A DNA stretch of 64,000 bases from Vagococcus intermedius (GCF_029144185.1 NZ_CP110232.1:682001-746000), one strand, 5' to 3'. Positions 47,275 to 56,438 are shown, counted from the stretch's first letter. Program-made: numbers and translations. Notes: generated from the sequence alone by a model not told the origin.

Positions 47275-48237
47275 ATGTGGGGAATTATTGCAACATGGCG
47301 TATGGCGCATGATGGTATTATCGCAGCGTCAGAACAGTTAAAGCAAAATGGTAAAGCAGGGGATGCCGCTGAGACGTGTATTAAAATGGTAGAGGATTAT
47401 CCCTATTATAAATCTGTTGGTTATGGTGGTTTGCCTAACGAAGAAGGAATTTTAGAGATGGATGCAGCTTATATGGATGGCGATACTTTCAAAATTGGAG
47501 GGGTTGCTGGCATTGTGGATGTAGCTAATCCAGTTTCTGTCGCTCGTTCTTTAAGTGAGCATAAGTTTAATAGTTTTCGTGTCGGAAATGGGGCGACTAA
47601 GTTTGCTCAATTAGAAGGTTTTGAAAGAAAGAATATGATAACAGAACGCTCAAAAAAAATGTATGAACTGCGCTTAGAAGAAATGAAAGAAAAAGGGTTA
47701 AGTGCTTATGATGGCCACGATACCATTGGGGCAGTTAGTTTGGACCAATCAGGTAGTATGGTAGCGGCAACTTCTAGTTCAGGTCTTTTCATGAAAAAAG
47801 CCGGTCGTGTGGGAGATTCACCACTTTCAGGTTCCGGTTTTTATGTGGATAGTGAAATCGGTGGGGCAGCTGCGACTGGCTTAGGTGAAGATTTGATGAA
47901 AGGGTGCTTAAGTTATGAGATTGTCCGTTTGATGGGTGAAGGTTTGCACCCACAAGCTGCTGCAGATAAAGCGATGTATAGCTTCCATCATAAACTAACA
48001 AAACGTTATGGTAAGGCAGGTGCTTTTTCACTTGTTGCAATGAATTCTAAAGGTGAGTGGGGCGTTGCAACTAACGTTGAATTTACCTTCTCAGTAGCCA
48101 ATGAACAAGAGGATCCGGCAATTTATATTGCGCAAATGGGTGAAGATGATCAAACAATTATCGAACCAATCACCCAAGCTTGGTTAGATGCTTATGAAAA
48201 ACGCATCAAAACCCCGATTGATCAGTTAGGGAAGTAA
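47275..48237 (+). CDS. Glycosylasparaginase (N4-(beta-N-acetylglucosaminyl)-L-asparaginase)
   Basis: N-terminal nucleophile hydrolase that cleaves the GlcNAc-asparagine bond left after N-glycoprotein breakdown. The protein has 320 aa and begins WGIIATWRMAHDG, as in bacterial glycosylasparaginases. The autocleavage site is GHD/TIGAVS with Thr150 as nucleophile; GRVGDSPLSGSGFYVD, GAAAATGLGED and a C-terminal strand complete the fold. There is no signal peptide, so the substrate must be imported. A ROK sugar kinase follows after 26 bases, which fits capture of the released GlcNAc. Members acting on isoaspartyl peptides exist, so substrate is probable, not proven. Confidence 0.87.
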   Translation: MWGIIATWRMAHDGIIAASEQLKQNGKAGDAAETCIKMVEDYPYYKSVGYGGLPNEEGILEMDAAYMDGDTFKIGGVAGIVDVANPVSVARSLSEHKFNSFRVGNGATKFAQLEGFERKNMITERSKKMYELRLEEMKEKGLSAYDGHDTIGAVSLDQSGSMVAATSSSGLFMKKAGRVGDSPLSGSGFYVDSEIGGAAATGLGEDLMKGCLSYEIVRLMGEGLHPQAAADKAMYSFHHKLTKRYGKAGAFSLVAMNSKGEWGVATNVEFTFSVANEQEDPAIYIAQMGEDDQTIIEPITQAWLDAYEKRIKTPIDQLGK

Positions 48238-48263
48238 TCAGTGCTATTAAAAAGGAAAAAGGA

Positions 48264-49142
48264 ATGATGGGTGTGTCTAAATATAAACTCGTAATAGATA
48301 TCGGTGGAACAAGTGTGAAAGGCGCAATCTTTAATGGAGCTAGCTTAAGTGAGCGCCGTAGCTTTTACTCGCCTAAAAGCTGGCCAGAGATGGCTGATAA
48401 CTTAGATAGTATGATTAAAGGTTATTTAATAGAACATAATATTGAGGCTATTTCATTTAGTGTACCTGGAATAGCAAACCACCAGACAGGTCAAATTGAT
48501 GGAGCAAGTTCTCTTCATTATCTACATGATTTCCCATTTTTACAGCACTTTGAAGACAGTTATCAGTTACCGATATATTTTGAAAATGATGCTAACTGTG
48601 CTTGTCATGCTGAAGTAGTAGCAGGTGCAGCAAAAGGTGGACGAAATGTTATTTTTATTATTGTAGGAACGGGGATTGGTGGTTCAATTGTTATGAATGG
48701 TGAATTTGTCGCAGGTGCTAATAATTTTGCTGGTGAATTTGGCATGATGTTGATGGATGATGCTAACGAAGAGTGGAGTAAGACAGGGTCGGCAGTCCAT
48801 ATGGCGCGTGCTTATTCAAAAGCAGTCGGACAAGAACTAAGTGGCAAGGAAGTTTTCGACCGTGCGGAATCAGGGGAGGAACTAGCCTTGACTTATGTTG
48901 ATAATTTGTATCTGAATTTAGCTAAAGGACTTTACAATTTACAATACATACTGGACCCAGAATATATTGTAGTAGGTGGAGGTATTTCAAATAAGTCCAA
49001 TTTACTAACTAAACTTGAAGAAAAGTTAGAGGTAGTGATGGGATACGGTCAAAGATGTCCGATTAAACCAACAATTGTTACCTCTCACTATAAAAATGAT
49101 GCCAACTTAATAGGGGCTGGTCTTTTAGTTGATAAAATGTAA
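48264..49142 (+). CDS. ROK-family sugar kinase
   Basis: Predicted hexose or N-acetylhexosamine kinase, 292 aa. N-terminal ATP site YKLVIDIGGTSVKGAIF, sugar-site block FENDANCACHAE near residue 105 with VGTGIGGSIVMNGEFVAGANNFAGEFG, and C-terminal VVGGGISNKSNLL. The CxCGxxGCxE zinc motif of classical ROK glucokinases is missing after GEFG, so it belongs to the zinc-less branch. Placed in an operon with glycosylasparaginase, suggesting it phosphorylates the released sugar; a general glucokinase-like role is the alternative. Start ATG 48264 is not certain (ATG 48267 and GTG 48273 are in frame). Confidence 0.85.
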   Translation: MMGVSKYKLVIDIGGTSVKGAIFNGASLSERRSFYSPKSWPEMADNLDSMIKGYLIEHNIEAISFSVPGIANHQTGQIDGASSLHYLHDFPFLQHFEDSYQLPIYFENDANCACHAEVVAGAAKGGRNVIFIIVGTGIGGSIVMNGEFVAGANNFAGEFGMMLMDDANEEWSKTGSAVHMARAYSKAVGQELSGKEVFDRAESGEELALTYVDNLYLNLAKGLYNLQYILDPEYIVVGGGISNKSNLLTKLEEKLEVVMGYGQRCPIKPTIVTSHYKNDANLIGAGLLVDKM

Positions 49143-49158
49143 TTGAAAATATAGTTAC

Positions 49159-49323
49159 GTGTATAGAAGAAAATATGATTATGTGTCATTAGAAGATAAT
49201 GAAATTCCAGAGATACATGAAGATGTAGAATCTGATGTGGATTATAATTCTGTCGATGGTTTTAAAACTTCACCAAATGGCTTATATGAAACAGCTGGAA
49301 CCACCAATAGTTTTTGTGAGTGA
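49159..49323 (+). pseudogene. Short unexplained frame, possible gene remnant
   Basis: A 54-codon frame from a GTG, ending at TGA 49321-49323. It has protein-like composition (DNEIPEIHEDVESDVDY, then GLYETAGTTNSFCE) but no ribosome site, and nothing downstream continues it. It looks like an internal piece of a larger gene. I cannot name the source family. Confidence 0.3.
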
Positions 49324-49468
49324 ATTAACTTGTTAAAAGTAAGTAATATCATTTGCTAATCGTTCGTTAATGGGTGTATATTTAAATTGTGAAATAACTG
49401 ATACAGCTACAAGTTTTATTTGTAACTCGCATGAGCTATTGATTAATAAAGATTGAGGAGTGAGTAAC

Positions 49469-50182
49469 ATGGCAGATTTAACAGGTAGAATAGCAGAAGT
49501 CTTATTTGAAACAGGTTATCATTTTAAATTAGAATATTTAGACGCGAATCAAATGCGCTATACTTCTTTACGGGAAGAAGATCAAGGAAAGACAGAAGTA
49601 GTTAAAATTGAATTACAAGATCAAAAAAGCGGAATGATAAGTGTGAGTTGGGTTGAAGCTACTGGGACAACTGTCACACATATCATTAACTTAAATCATG
49701 GGCAGGTGTATGCATTTATGACATGGCCAGATAGTGTTGAATATGGTGATCGGGCAACAATGGCTCATAAAGGAACCTTTAAATTGATAGATGACAAGGT
49801 CGATGTCATCACCAATAAAGAGTTAGTTTTAACTTTTTGGCAAGAATTTTTTAATGGTAAAGATATTTCAGCTGTTGATCGTTATATTTCAGAAGATGAG
49901 TATATTCAACATAATCCAGGTGTATTAGATGGTCGTGAGATTTTTAAAGAAGTCTTTGGCGGATTATTCCAAGGCGACTTGAAAAATGCTGAATTTAAAG
50001 TAGTACATGTTGTGGCGGAAGATGATCTAGTTGGAATTCATAACTTGGTAACAGTTAGTGATGAAGACCCTGGCACAGTCGGATTTGATTTATTTAGAGT
50101 CAAAGAGGGTAAAATAGTTGAGCATTGGGATGTATTACAACCAATGCCAACAGACGCTCCTAATCCTAAAGCAATGTTTTAG
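49469..50182 (+). CDS. MoaF-like plus SnoaL-like two-domain protein
   Basis: A 237-aa soluble protein in two parts. Residues ~1-112 look like a small calycin/MoaF-type beta barrel (FKLEYLDANQMRYTSL, ISVSWVEATGTTVTHI, HKGTFKLID). Residues ~113-237 are an NTF2-fold SnoaL/ester-cyclase-like domain (VLTFWQEFFNGKDIS, IQHNPGVLDGREIF, HNLVTV, GFDLFRVKEGKIVEHWDVLQ), where the His-Asp-type pocket residues are present. Start ATG 49469 has GAGGAG 8 bases upstream. Enzymatic role is unknown; the fold suggests a small-molecule isomerase or hydrolase. Stands alone. Confidence 0.72.
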   Translation: MADLTGRIAEVLFETGYHFKLEYLDANQMRYTSLREEDQGKTEVVKIELQDQKSGMISVSWVEATGTTVTHIINLNHGQVYAFMTWPDSVEYGDRATMAHKGTFKLIDDKVDVITNKELVLTFWQEFFNGKDISAVDRYISEDEYIQHNPGVLDGREIFKEVFGGLFQGDLKNAEFKVVHVVAEDDLVGIHNLVTVSDEDPGTVGFDLFRVKEGKIVEHWDVLQPMPTDAPNPKAMF

Positions 50183-50362
50183 TAAGTGACAAAATTATTT
50201 AATGGTGCAACAGAAGTTCGTACTGTCATGGTTGACCTTCAAACCTCAGTTATATCATGAATAATGGAGTGTTTTATGTGTTTATAGGTGTTAAGATGTA
50301 GTTGGATTAAGTCCACTGCATATTAATTTGTCGCAACAGATTAAGATGCTTTTAGAAAGCGA

Positions 50363-50404
50363 AAAAAGACCAGCCGTTCACCCATAACGGTTGGTCTTTT
50401 TTAT
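50363..50404 (+). terminator. Terminator downstream of the MoaF/SnoaL-like gene
   Basis: AAAAAGACCAGCCGT/ACGGTTGGTCTTTTTT stem with T run. Confidence 0.88.
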
Positions 50405-50565
50405 TATAAGGATAAATTGTCAGATCTGGAATAAGATCTATGGGAACATTCAACATTTCAAAATAAAGTGATCAGTTTAATAGCTTTATTCACGGGTTCG
50501 AGTGGTCTTTCCAACGATTCTAGCCAAAACGTCCACTCTAACACCTTTTTTGACGCGTAAAAAAA

Positions 50566-50645
50566 TTCTGCTCTTTCGGTAACTTCAATTTGAGAGGAAT
50601 CAAAAGTGCCGTTTTATCTCAAATTTTCAGTTACTTAGAGCAGAA
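50566..50645. repeat. Large imperfect inverted repeat downstream of the Eis-family gene
   Basis: TTCTGCTCT (50566-50574) pairs with AGAGCAGAA (50637-50645), and GTAACTTCAATTTGAGA with TCTCAAATTTTCAGTTAC inside. T runs lie at both outer edges, so it could act as a terminator on both strands. At about 80 bases it is longer than ordinary terminators and resembles the core of a small palindromic repeat element. Confidence 0.7.
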
Positions 50646-50703
50646 CAAATTTTTTTATACCTTACTTACGGGCTTTTTCTGACTGATTTTCGGTGATTTC
50701 AAC

Positions 50704-50738
50704 ACTTAATTTAATCGAAAGTACCGATTAAGTTAAGT
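50704..50738. repeat. Second inverted repeat near the Eis-family stop codon
   Basis: ACTTAATTTAATCG (50704-50717) against CGATTAAGTTAAGT (50725-50738), one mismatch, 7-base loop; no T run. Confidence 0.75.
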
Positions 50739-50778
50739 ATCTCCAATTACTCAAATCAAAGCGTCAGCAAAAGCACCT

Positions 50779-51999
50779 TTAGAAGTAGTCACTGAAGTAG
50801 GCACTTTGGTTAGGGATGATGCGTTCTAGTGAGCGGAGTGTTTTCCGATCAGTTGTGAGTCTGTCGATTTGAGCTAGATAGGTTGGACGTTTATAGCTCA
50901 TCATCATGGTTGAGAGTGTTTGGATATCTAGGACGACGGGCTCACCAATAGCTTCACGTGTGACAGTTACTTCTTCGTCATCGTTCCAACTTAGGCTAAA
51001 GGTACCGTTGTTCCATTCGGCAATCGGGTCTTCTACAACAAAATGAAAGGGTGCAACTGAGCTGTCAAAGGGATAATGTTGTAGAAATTCTTTGACGTCA
51101 ACGATTCGTGCCATGAAGAAAGGCGTAATAGTTTCTTTGATATCACTATCTTCAAATAAAAAGGCAAGAGGTTCGTTTTTATAGGTTGACCCTTGGACGT
51201 AGTTGATCATTGAGAAATGGGCGGAAATGAAGTTCCAAAGCCCAGTTCGAGCTTCTTGATTCAGATAGATCATTTCCTTAATGTGGAAAACTTCTTCAGC
51301 AATCCAGTAGAAACAGAAACCAGTCGGTTCATTTTTTTCATTGTAGTAAACGGCAGCTGTCCGTTCTCCTTCATTTTCCCAACGCCAATATTCATCCCAG
51401 TTAAGGTCGCTTCTAACCATAGCACCATGGGTTTGATTGGCAAATTTATCATAAACAGCAATAACATCTGGGTGGTCAAATTCTAAACGCTCGACTGAGC
51501 CAGTTGTTGTTTGTGGTTTAGGTAGTTGAGTATCTTTGATTTTAAAGGTCATGTGATCAGACATGATTTCCCAGCCTTTGCGACGATAGTAGGGGATATT
51601 GTATGGATATAAGTATGAAATCCATTGCCCTTTTTCACGCATTCCTGTTAAGGCAAGTTTGATTAAGTCTTTCATCAATCCAAGACTAGCATACTCAGGG
51701 TAAGTTCCGACACCTGTCACGCCACCCATATCATAAATCGTATTATGAATGTTGACTTGACAAGGATAGACGGCAATTTGTGAAATTAATTTGTCATCAT
51801 TAAACCAGCCAAGGACGTCAGCTGATTTTAAAACAGGTCGTTTAGCTTTTGTTATTTCTCCTTCGTCCTCATAACCGCCTTCTTCAATATCTGAATCTGT
51901 TACTTGGAAAACATAGCGCAAAAGCTCGTTAAATTGTTTTAAATGTTTTAATTCGACGGGTTTAATTTCTAAATTTTCCCGAATTTGTTCACGGTTCAT
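50779..51999 (-). CDS. Eis-family GNAT N-acetyltransferase
   Basis: A 406-aa acetyltransferase of the Enhanced-intracellular-survival type. An N-terminal GNAT domain (SQIAVYPCQVNI, VTGVGTYPEYASLGLMKDLI near residues 95-120 as acetyl-CoA loop), a second degenerate GNAT domain with KGWEIMSDHMTFKI, and a C-terminal SCP2-like sterol-carrier domain (GTFSLSWNDDEEVTVTRE) make up the protein, which ends in a free carboxylate (YFSDYF) as the family requires for catalysis. Start ATG at 51999 (minus) follows GAGAGGTAATAAC. The substrate is unknown; some Eis proteins acetylate aminoglycosides. Confidence 0.87.
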   Translation of the reverse strand: MNREQIRENLEIKPVELKHLKQFNELLRYVFQVTDSDIEEGGYEDEGEITKAKRPVLKSADVLGWFNDDKLISQIAVYPCQVNIHNTIYDMGGVTGVGTYPEYASLGLMKDLIKLALTGMREKGQWISYLYPYNIPYYRRKGWEIMSDHMTFKIKDTQLPKPQTTTGSVERLEFDHPDVIAVYDKFANQTHGAMVRSDLNWDEYWRWENEGERTAAVYYNEKNEPTGFCFYWIAEEVFHIKEMIYLNQEARTGLWNFISAHFSMINYVQGSTYKNEPLAFLFEDSDIKETITPFFMARIVDVKEFLQHYPFDSSVAPFHFVVEDPIAEWNNGTFSLSWNDDEEVTVTREAIGEPVVLDIQTLSTMMMSYKRPTYLAQIDRLTTDRKTLRSLERIIPNQSAYFSDYF

Positions 52000-52182
52000 G
52001 TTATTACCTCTCTTCATTAGTGGTTATATTATACCAAATTTCCTAGGAATTATGAAAAAAATGCTTACCAAATTAAAAAGAACAGAACGAATGATTCGAT
52101 AAACTCTGCCTTTACTCTTTTCAAGTCCCTAGAAGCTTGCTATAATTAACAGTGCTGATTGAATAGAAAGTAGGTAAATACC

Positions 52183-54018
52183 ATGAATATAGAAGAAATG
52201 AAACAGAGGCAAGAGAAAATTCGTAATTTCTCAATTATTGCCCATATCGATCACGGTAAGTCGACCTTAGCTGACCGTATTTTACAACATACTGAAACAG
52301 TAAGTGATCGTGAAATGCAAAATCAATTGTTGGACTCAATGGACTTAGAGCGTGAACGTGGCATCACAATCAAATTAAATGCAGTAGAGTTGACTTATAC
52401 TGCTAAAGATGGCGAAGATTATATCTTCCATTTGATTGACACACCAGGACACGTGGATTTTACTTATGAAGTATCACGAAGCTTAGCTGCCTGTGAAGGG
52501 GCTATTTTAGTTGTTGATGCGGCGCAAGGGATTGAAGCTCAAACTTTGGCAAATGTTTATTTAGCCTTAGACAATGATTTGGAAATCTTACCTGTTATCA
52601 ATAAAATTGATTTGCCGGCCGCTGATCCAGAGCGTGTACGTGGAGAAATCGAAGATGTTGTAGGGATTGATGCCAGTGAAGCAGTCTTAGCTAGTGCTAA
52701 AGCTGGTATCGGGATTGAAGATATCTTAGAACAAATCGTGGAGTATGTTCCAGCGCCAACAGGTGACTTAAACGCGCCACTTAAAGCCCTGATCTTTGAC
52801 TCCGTTTACGATAGTTACCGTGGGGTTATCCTGAATGTCCGTATTACGGATGGGATGGTTAAACCTGGTGACGAAATTATGCTGATGCAAAATGGTAAAA
52901 AGTTTGAAGTAATTGATGTCGGTATCTTTTCACCAAAACCAATTAGCCGTGATTTCTTAATGGTTGGGGATGTTGGTTATATTACGGCCGGTATCAAGAC
53001 TGTTAAAGATACACAAGTTGGGGATACGATTACTCTAGCAAATAATCCAGCGGAAGAAGCTCTGGCTGGATACCGTAAGATGACACCGATGGTTTACTGT
53101 GGGCTTTATCCAATTGACACAGCCCGTTATAATGATTTACGTGAAGCACTAGAAAAATTACAATTAAACGATTCAGCCCTTGATTTTGAACCTGAAACAT
53201 CACAAGCTCTAGGCTTTGGTTTCCGTTGTGGTTTCCTAGGGTTATTACATATGGATGTTGTTCAAGAACGTCTTGAACGTGAGTTTAACTTAGAATTAAT
53301 CACCACAGCACCCTCAGTAATTTATCATGTCAACCAAACAGATGGCTCTAAAATTACAGTTGATAATCCTTCAGACTTTCCAGAACCAGTCAAAATTGCG
53401 TCCGTGGAAGAACCATATGTTAAAGCGTCAATTATGGTGCCGAATGAATACGTTGGAGCTGTCATGGAGTTATCACAACGTAAACGTGGTGATTTCTTAA
53501 CAATGGATTACTTAGATGATTATCGTGTCAATGTGGTCTATGAATTACCATTATCAGAGATTGTCTTTGATTTCTTCGATAAATTAAAATCAAGTACAAA
53601 AGGCTATGCCTCTCTTGATTATGAGATTATTGGCTATAAAACAAGCCGCCTAGTGAAGATGGATATCTTATTAAATGGCGAAAATGTCGATGCGTTAAGC
53701 TTCATCGTTCATAGAGACTTCGCTTTTGAACGTGGTAAAGCGATCGTTGAGAAACTGAAAAAACTAATTCCTCGTCAACAATTTGAAGTGCCAATCCAAG
53801 CAGCGATTGGTCAAAAAATTGTAGCACGTAGTGACATTAAAGCCTTACGTAAAAACGTATTGGCAAAATGTTATGGTGGGGATGTTTCACGTAAACGTAA
53901 ATTGCTTGAGAAACAAAAAGATGGTAAAAAACGTATGAAACAAATCGGATCAGTTGAAGTGCCACAAGACGCCTTTATGGCCGTTCTTAAAATGGATGAA
54001 GACGAACCGAAAAAATAA
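52183..54018 (+). CDS. lepA: Elongation factor 4 (LepA)
   Basis: Translational GTPase that remodels ribosomes under stress and aids 30S biogenesis. The protein has 611 aa. G1 is [14 protein letters not shown] near residue 20, G2 [11 protein letters not shown]3 DTPGHVDF, G4 [11 protein letters not shown]-like domains II, III and V follow; the EF-G domain IV is absent and the LepA-specific C-terminal domain is present ([18 protein letters not shown]). No ribosome site is strong (GAAAGTAGG upstream). Monocistronic; a terminator follows. Confidence 0.97.
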   Translation: MNIEEMKQRQEKIRNFSIIAHIDHGKSTLADRILQHTETVSDREMQNQLLDSMDLERERGITIKLNAVELTYTAKDGEDYIFHLIDTPGHVDFTYEVSRSLAACEGAILVVDAAQGIEAQTLANVYLALDNDLEILPVINKIDLPAADPERVRGEIEDVVGIDASEAVLASAKAGIGIEDILEQIVEYVPAPTGDLNAPLKALIFDSVYDSYRGVILNVRITDGMVKPGDEIMLMQNGKKFEVIDVGIFSPKPISRDFLMVGDVGYITAGIKTVKDTQVGDTITLANNPAEEALAGYRKMTPMVYCGLYPIDTARYNDLREALEKLQLNDSALDFEPETSQALGFGFRCGFLGLLHMDVVQERLEREFNLELITTAPSVIYHVNQTDGSKITVDNPSDFPEPVKIASVEEPYVKASIMVPNEYVGAVMELSQRKRGDFLTMDYLDDYRVNVVYELPLSEIVFDFFDKLKSSTKGYASLDYEIIGYKTSRLVKMDILLNGENVDALSFIVHRDFAFERGKAIVEKLKKLIPRQQFEVPIQAAIGQKIVARSDIKALRKNVLAKCYGGDVSRKRKLLEKQKDGKKRMKQIGSVEVPQDAFMAVLKMDEDEPKK

Positions 54019-54065
54019 GCGTTTATAATCCTTTTTTTAAAATAAAAGTAAGCTGAAATTAGCTT

Positions 54066-54112
54066 AATGTCCACATTTTGCCTACGCTTGAAAAAGTTGT
54101 GGGCATTTTTTA
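54066..54112 (+). terminator. Terminator after lepA
   Basis: ATGTCCACA/TGTGGGCAT stem (one G-T pair), long loop, T run. Confidence 0.75.
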
Positions 54113-54261
54113 ATTTGTTTACAAAAGTGCTTCAGGGCTAGTTATATTTTCGACTACAGTTTTTCAGTAAGCAACAGTTTTTTTATGTCGAATTAAAATG
54201 ATTGGAACAGTTGAAATCATTATTTATAGAGGTAGAGAATAAAAAGAAACCCTTACTTTGA

Positions 54262-54573
54262 TTAGTGAGGGCATTTCTTTTTTTTACTAGATAAAAATAT
54301 TATTGAGTTTATAATAATCATGCCTATAAAAACAATGCTGCTTCCGAATATCACGCCACCGATTGTATCTTCTAAAGTATTAAGATTATTGTTTTTAACT
54401 AAAAGATAAGTATAAATAATCCATAGAAAATTTGAAAATGCACATAACGTAATACTGATAACGGATATCAATATTTTTTTAGGTGCTTTCTTTTTAGAAA
54501 CCAAAGCTATCAAAGGTAATATTAAAGATAAAAAACTTATAACTATAGTACTCAAAATAAGTATATCCGTCAT
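54262..54573 (-). CDS. Small membrane protein of unknown function
   Basis: A 103-aa protein with three predicted transmembrane segments (about residues 4-26, 33-58 and 72-96) and a basic tail (SSKKKKCPH). It resembles generic small three-helix integral proteins; I recognise no family. Start ATG at 54573 (minus) has GGAGG about 5 bases upstream, better than the in-frame GTG at 54579. Its neighbours on the same strand are another unknown membrane protein and an isochorismatase-like gene. Confidence 0.6.
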   Translation of the reverse strand: MTDILILSTIVISFLSLILPLIALVSKKKAPKKILISVISITLCAFSNFLWIIYTYLLVKNNNLNTLEDTIGGVIFGSSIVFIGMIIINSIIFLSSKKKKCPH

Positions 54574-54835
54574 TCCCACCTCCAGAAATTTATATTATTC
54601 ATGGTGTCTTTTATAAAATAAAAACATTTTTTGTCTACATAATGTTAACTTAAACCAAGTGACCTCCTGAAAAGTTTTAATACCAGTTTTTTTCAGGATT
54701 ATTCTAATATATTTTAAAACGCACAAGCAAGGTGTGTACTTGAATAGCCATTTGAAAAGACCTAGTTCTAGGCTCTTTTACTTGTGAAATCTTGTAAATT
54801 TTTAGTAGAGTTCTTAAATAGTATCAGTTATATTT

Positions 54836-55252
54836 CTATGGTGCAAAACCATAATATATAATAATAAAAGCATACCCTAACAGATAGGCAACACTAGCAA
54901 ATAAAATAATAAAAAATGAACTTGCAACAGCTCTAGTTATATTGTCGATGGTGTTTTTTTTGAAAAAGGTAAGAGTTCGGACACTTATTGCACCGAAAAT
55001 GGGGGCGACAAGTAAAAAGTAAGAGTATTCAACAACGCTTAATAACTGCATGTACAAGGGCATGTTTTCTCCCCCGCTGACGCCCTGTAATTTTGATCTT
55101 GTGAAAAGCCAATAGGCTAGGAATAAACTTTGCATTACAATCCCATAAATTATAAATGGCTTAAACATCTTTGTTCCAAAAGTAGTGACACAAATAAATA
55201 GAAGATAAACGCAAGCTAATATATAGGGTAACCAAATTGAATTGCCTATCAT
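54836..55252 (-). CDS. Four-helix membrane protein of unknown function
   Basis: A 138-aa integral membrane protein with about four hydrophobic segments (residues ~5-22, 30-48, 67-90 and 110-132) and few charges outside loops. No family recognised. Start ATG at 55252 (minus) is 8 bases after AGGAGG; an ATG two codons earlier touches that site. Lies downstream of the isochorismatase-like gene with a gap of about 130 bases, so a shared transcript is uncertain. Confidence 0.6.
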   Translation of the reverse strand: MIGNSIWLPYILACVYLLFICVTTFGTKMFKPFIIYGIVMQSLFLAYWLFTRSKLQGVSGGENMPLYMQLLSVVEYSYFLLVAPIFGAISVRTLTFFKKNTIDNITRAVASSFFIILFASVAYLLGYAFIIIYYGFAP

Positions 55253-55383
55253 AATCATTCCTCCTCATTCTCCAACTAATTATTCGCCAAGTATAGCATA
55301 TTAAAGAAAAAGAGAGTCCTATTTAAAAGATTTCTCTTTTTCTTGGTATTCAAATTTATTGAGGTCGGCTTATAAAAAATAAT

Positions 55384-55497
55384 TTATTTCACCATATTTT
55401 TTCGGATAGCTTTTTTTACCTCGTTATCATTTAGTGAAGCAATATCAAGATTAGAGACGTATTGATGATCTGAATGAATTAGATTGGCAGAGGTCAT
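55384..55497 (-). CDS. Possible 37-aa small protein overlapping the hydrolase gene
   Basis: An ATG inside the hydrolase stop (ATGA overlap at 55494-55497) opens a 37-codon frame with charged, helical character (NDNEVKKAIRKNM). The 4-base overlap is typical of coupled genes. It could equally be the C-terminal tail of the hydrolase separated by a frameshift. Unproven. Confidence 0.3.
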   Translation of the reverse strand: MTSANLIHSDHQYVSNLDIASLNDNEVKKAIRKNMVK

Positions 55498-56072
55498 AAC
55501 AGTATAGAAGATGGTTTCATAGTAGTCATGTCGTTTAATAGTTCATTTGTTGTTAACACGTTTGCAAATTCATTATGGAGGGTTGCAAGAGAAATGTTAT
55601 GAATAATGTGAGCATCGATAAGATTATTTTTTTCATCATAGAGATCGAATGCAGCGGTTGCATCTGATATTAAACAAGTGTTATATCCCAAATTACCACT
55701 CATACGGGTCGCTGTTGAGACACAGTGAGGTGTTGTAAGTCCAATAATCACTAGTGAGGTTATCTTTTTTGCTTGTAAATAAACTTCTAACTCAGTCCCA
55801 ATAAATGCATTATTTACTTTTTTTTGAAAAATAGGTTCGTCGGGTAGGGGAGTGGTTTCTTTTTTAAATAAGACAGTATTTCCTTTATTATAAAATAGTG
55901 ATGTTGAATCATCAGAGACGTGTTGAATATGAATAATCGGCCAGTTTTTTTGTCTGGCTTTATTTAAAATAGTTTCCATGTTGCGTTCAGCATTAAGGTT
56001 ATTTCGGTTCCCAAATGACTTGTCATTAAATGCCTTTTGCACATCGATGATCAGTAGTGCATGATTCCCCAT
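55494..56072 (-). CDS. Isochorismatase-family cysteine hydrolase
   Basis: A 192-aa hydrolase of the isochorismatase/nicotinamidase fold. The catalytic triad is visible: Asp10 in LLIIDVQKAF, Lys84/85 in FQKKVNNAF, and Cys117 in TTPHCVSTATR, followed by the cis-peptide-type GLTT motif. The metal-binding pattern of nicotinamidases (DxHxxxH) is absent, so a carbamoyl- or ureido-type substrate is more likely. AAGGAG precedes the start. It is divergent from the licT operon, with about 210 bases between. Confidence 0.87.
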   Translation of the reverse strand: MGNHALLIIDVQKAFNDKSFGNRNNLNAERNMETILNKARQKNWPIIHIQHVSDDSTSLFYNKGNTVLFKKETTPLPDEPIFQKKVNNAFIGTELEVYLQAKKITSLVIIGLTTPHCVSTATRMSGNLGYNTCLISDATAAFDLYDEKNNLIDAHIIHNISLATLHNEFANVLTTNELLNDMTTMKPSSILL

Positions 56073-56284
56073 AACTAACAGCTCCTTCTCATATATCTGA
56101 TTAAAGTATTAGATGTAGTGTACATGGTAGGCGTAGATATGTACACTGTTAAGTTTTTAAATTAACAAAATAAGTAATAGCATTTATAGGACAGAAGTGA
56201 AGTTCATATTAGTTTATTACTTTCTTTTCCCATATAGTTTTCGTTTGAGCTAACAGCTCTTAAAAATTTAAAATAAGTATTTTT

Positions 56285-56322
56285 TGTGAGCGCTTGCCAA
56301 AAGTATGTTAGTTTGCTATTAT
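56285..56322 (+). promoter_or_regulatory. licT-bglPA promoter with cre-like site
   Basis: TTGCCA (56294-56299), 17-base spacer, TATTAT (56317-56322) with extended TGC. TGTGAGCGCTTGCCA (56285-56299) overlaps the -35; it keeps the AGCGCT core of cre with two mismatches in the arms, fitting CcpA repression during glucose growth. Confidence 0.6.
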
Positions 56323-56345
56323 TTACTTATAAAGTAAATCTAATA

Positions 56346-56420
56346 GGATTGTTACTGATTCGATCAGGCATAACCTACAAAAACAAACCACAATTGTGTC
56401 TTGTTTTTGTAGGTTTTTTT
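56346..56420 (+). promoter_or_regulatory. First RAT antiterminator site and terminator
   Basis: The RAT element GGATTGTTACTG...CAGGCATAACC (56346-56375) is the LicT/BglG target. It overlaps the 5' arm of a terminator, AACCTACAAAAACAA (56372-56386) with TTGTTTTTGTAGGTT (56401-56415) and T run, so RNA-bound LicT would prevent termination. Confidence 0.92.
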
Positions 56421-56438
56421 CTTAGGGAGGTGGTAAAA

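Larger units (their letters stand above)
50183..50778. other. Structured noncoding region between two convergent genes
   Basis: Contains a 24-codon frame (NGATEVRTVMVDLQTS) that may be debris, a terminator (50363-50404), a large hairpin (50566-50645) and a second hairpin (50704-50738). No gene of credible length. Confidence 0.6.
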
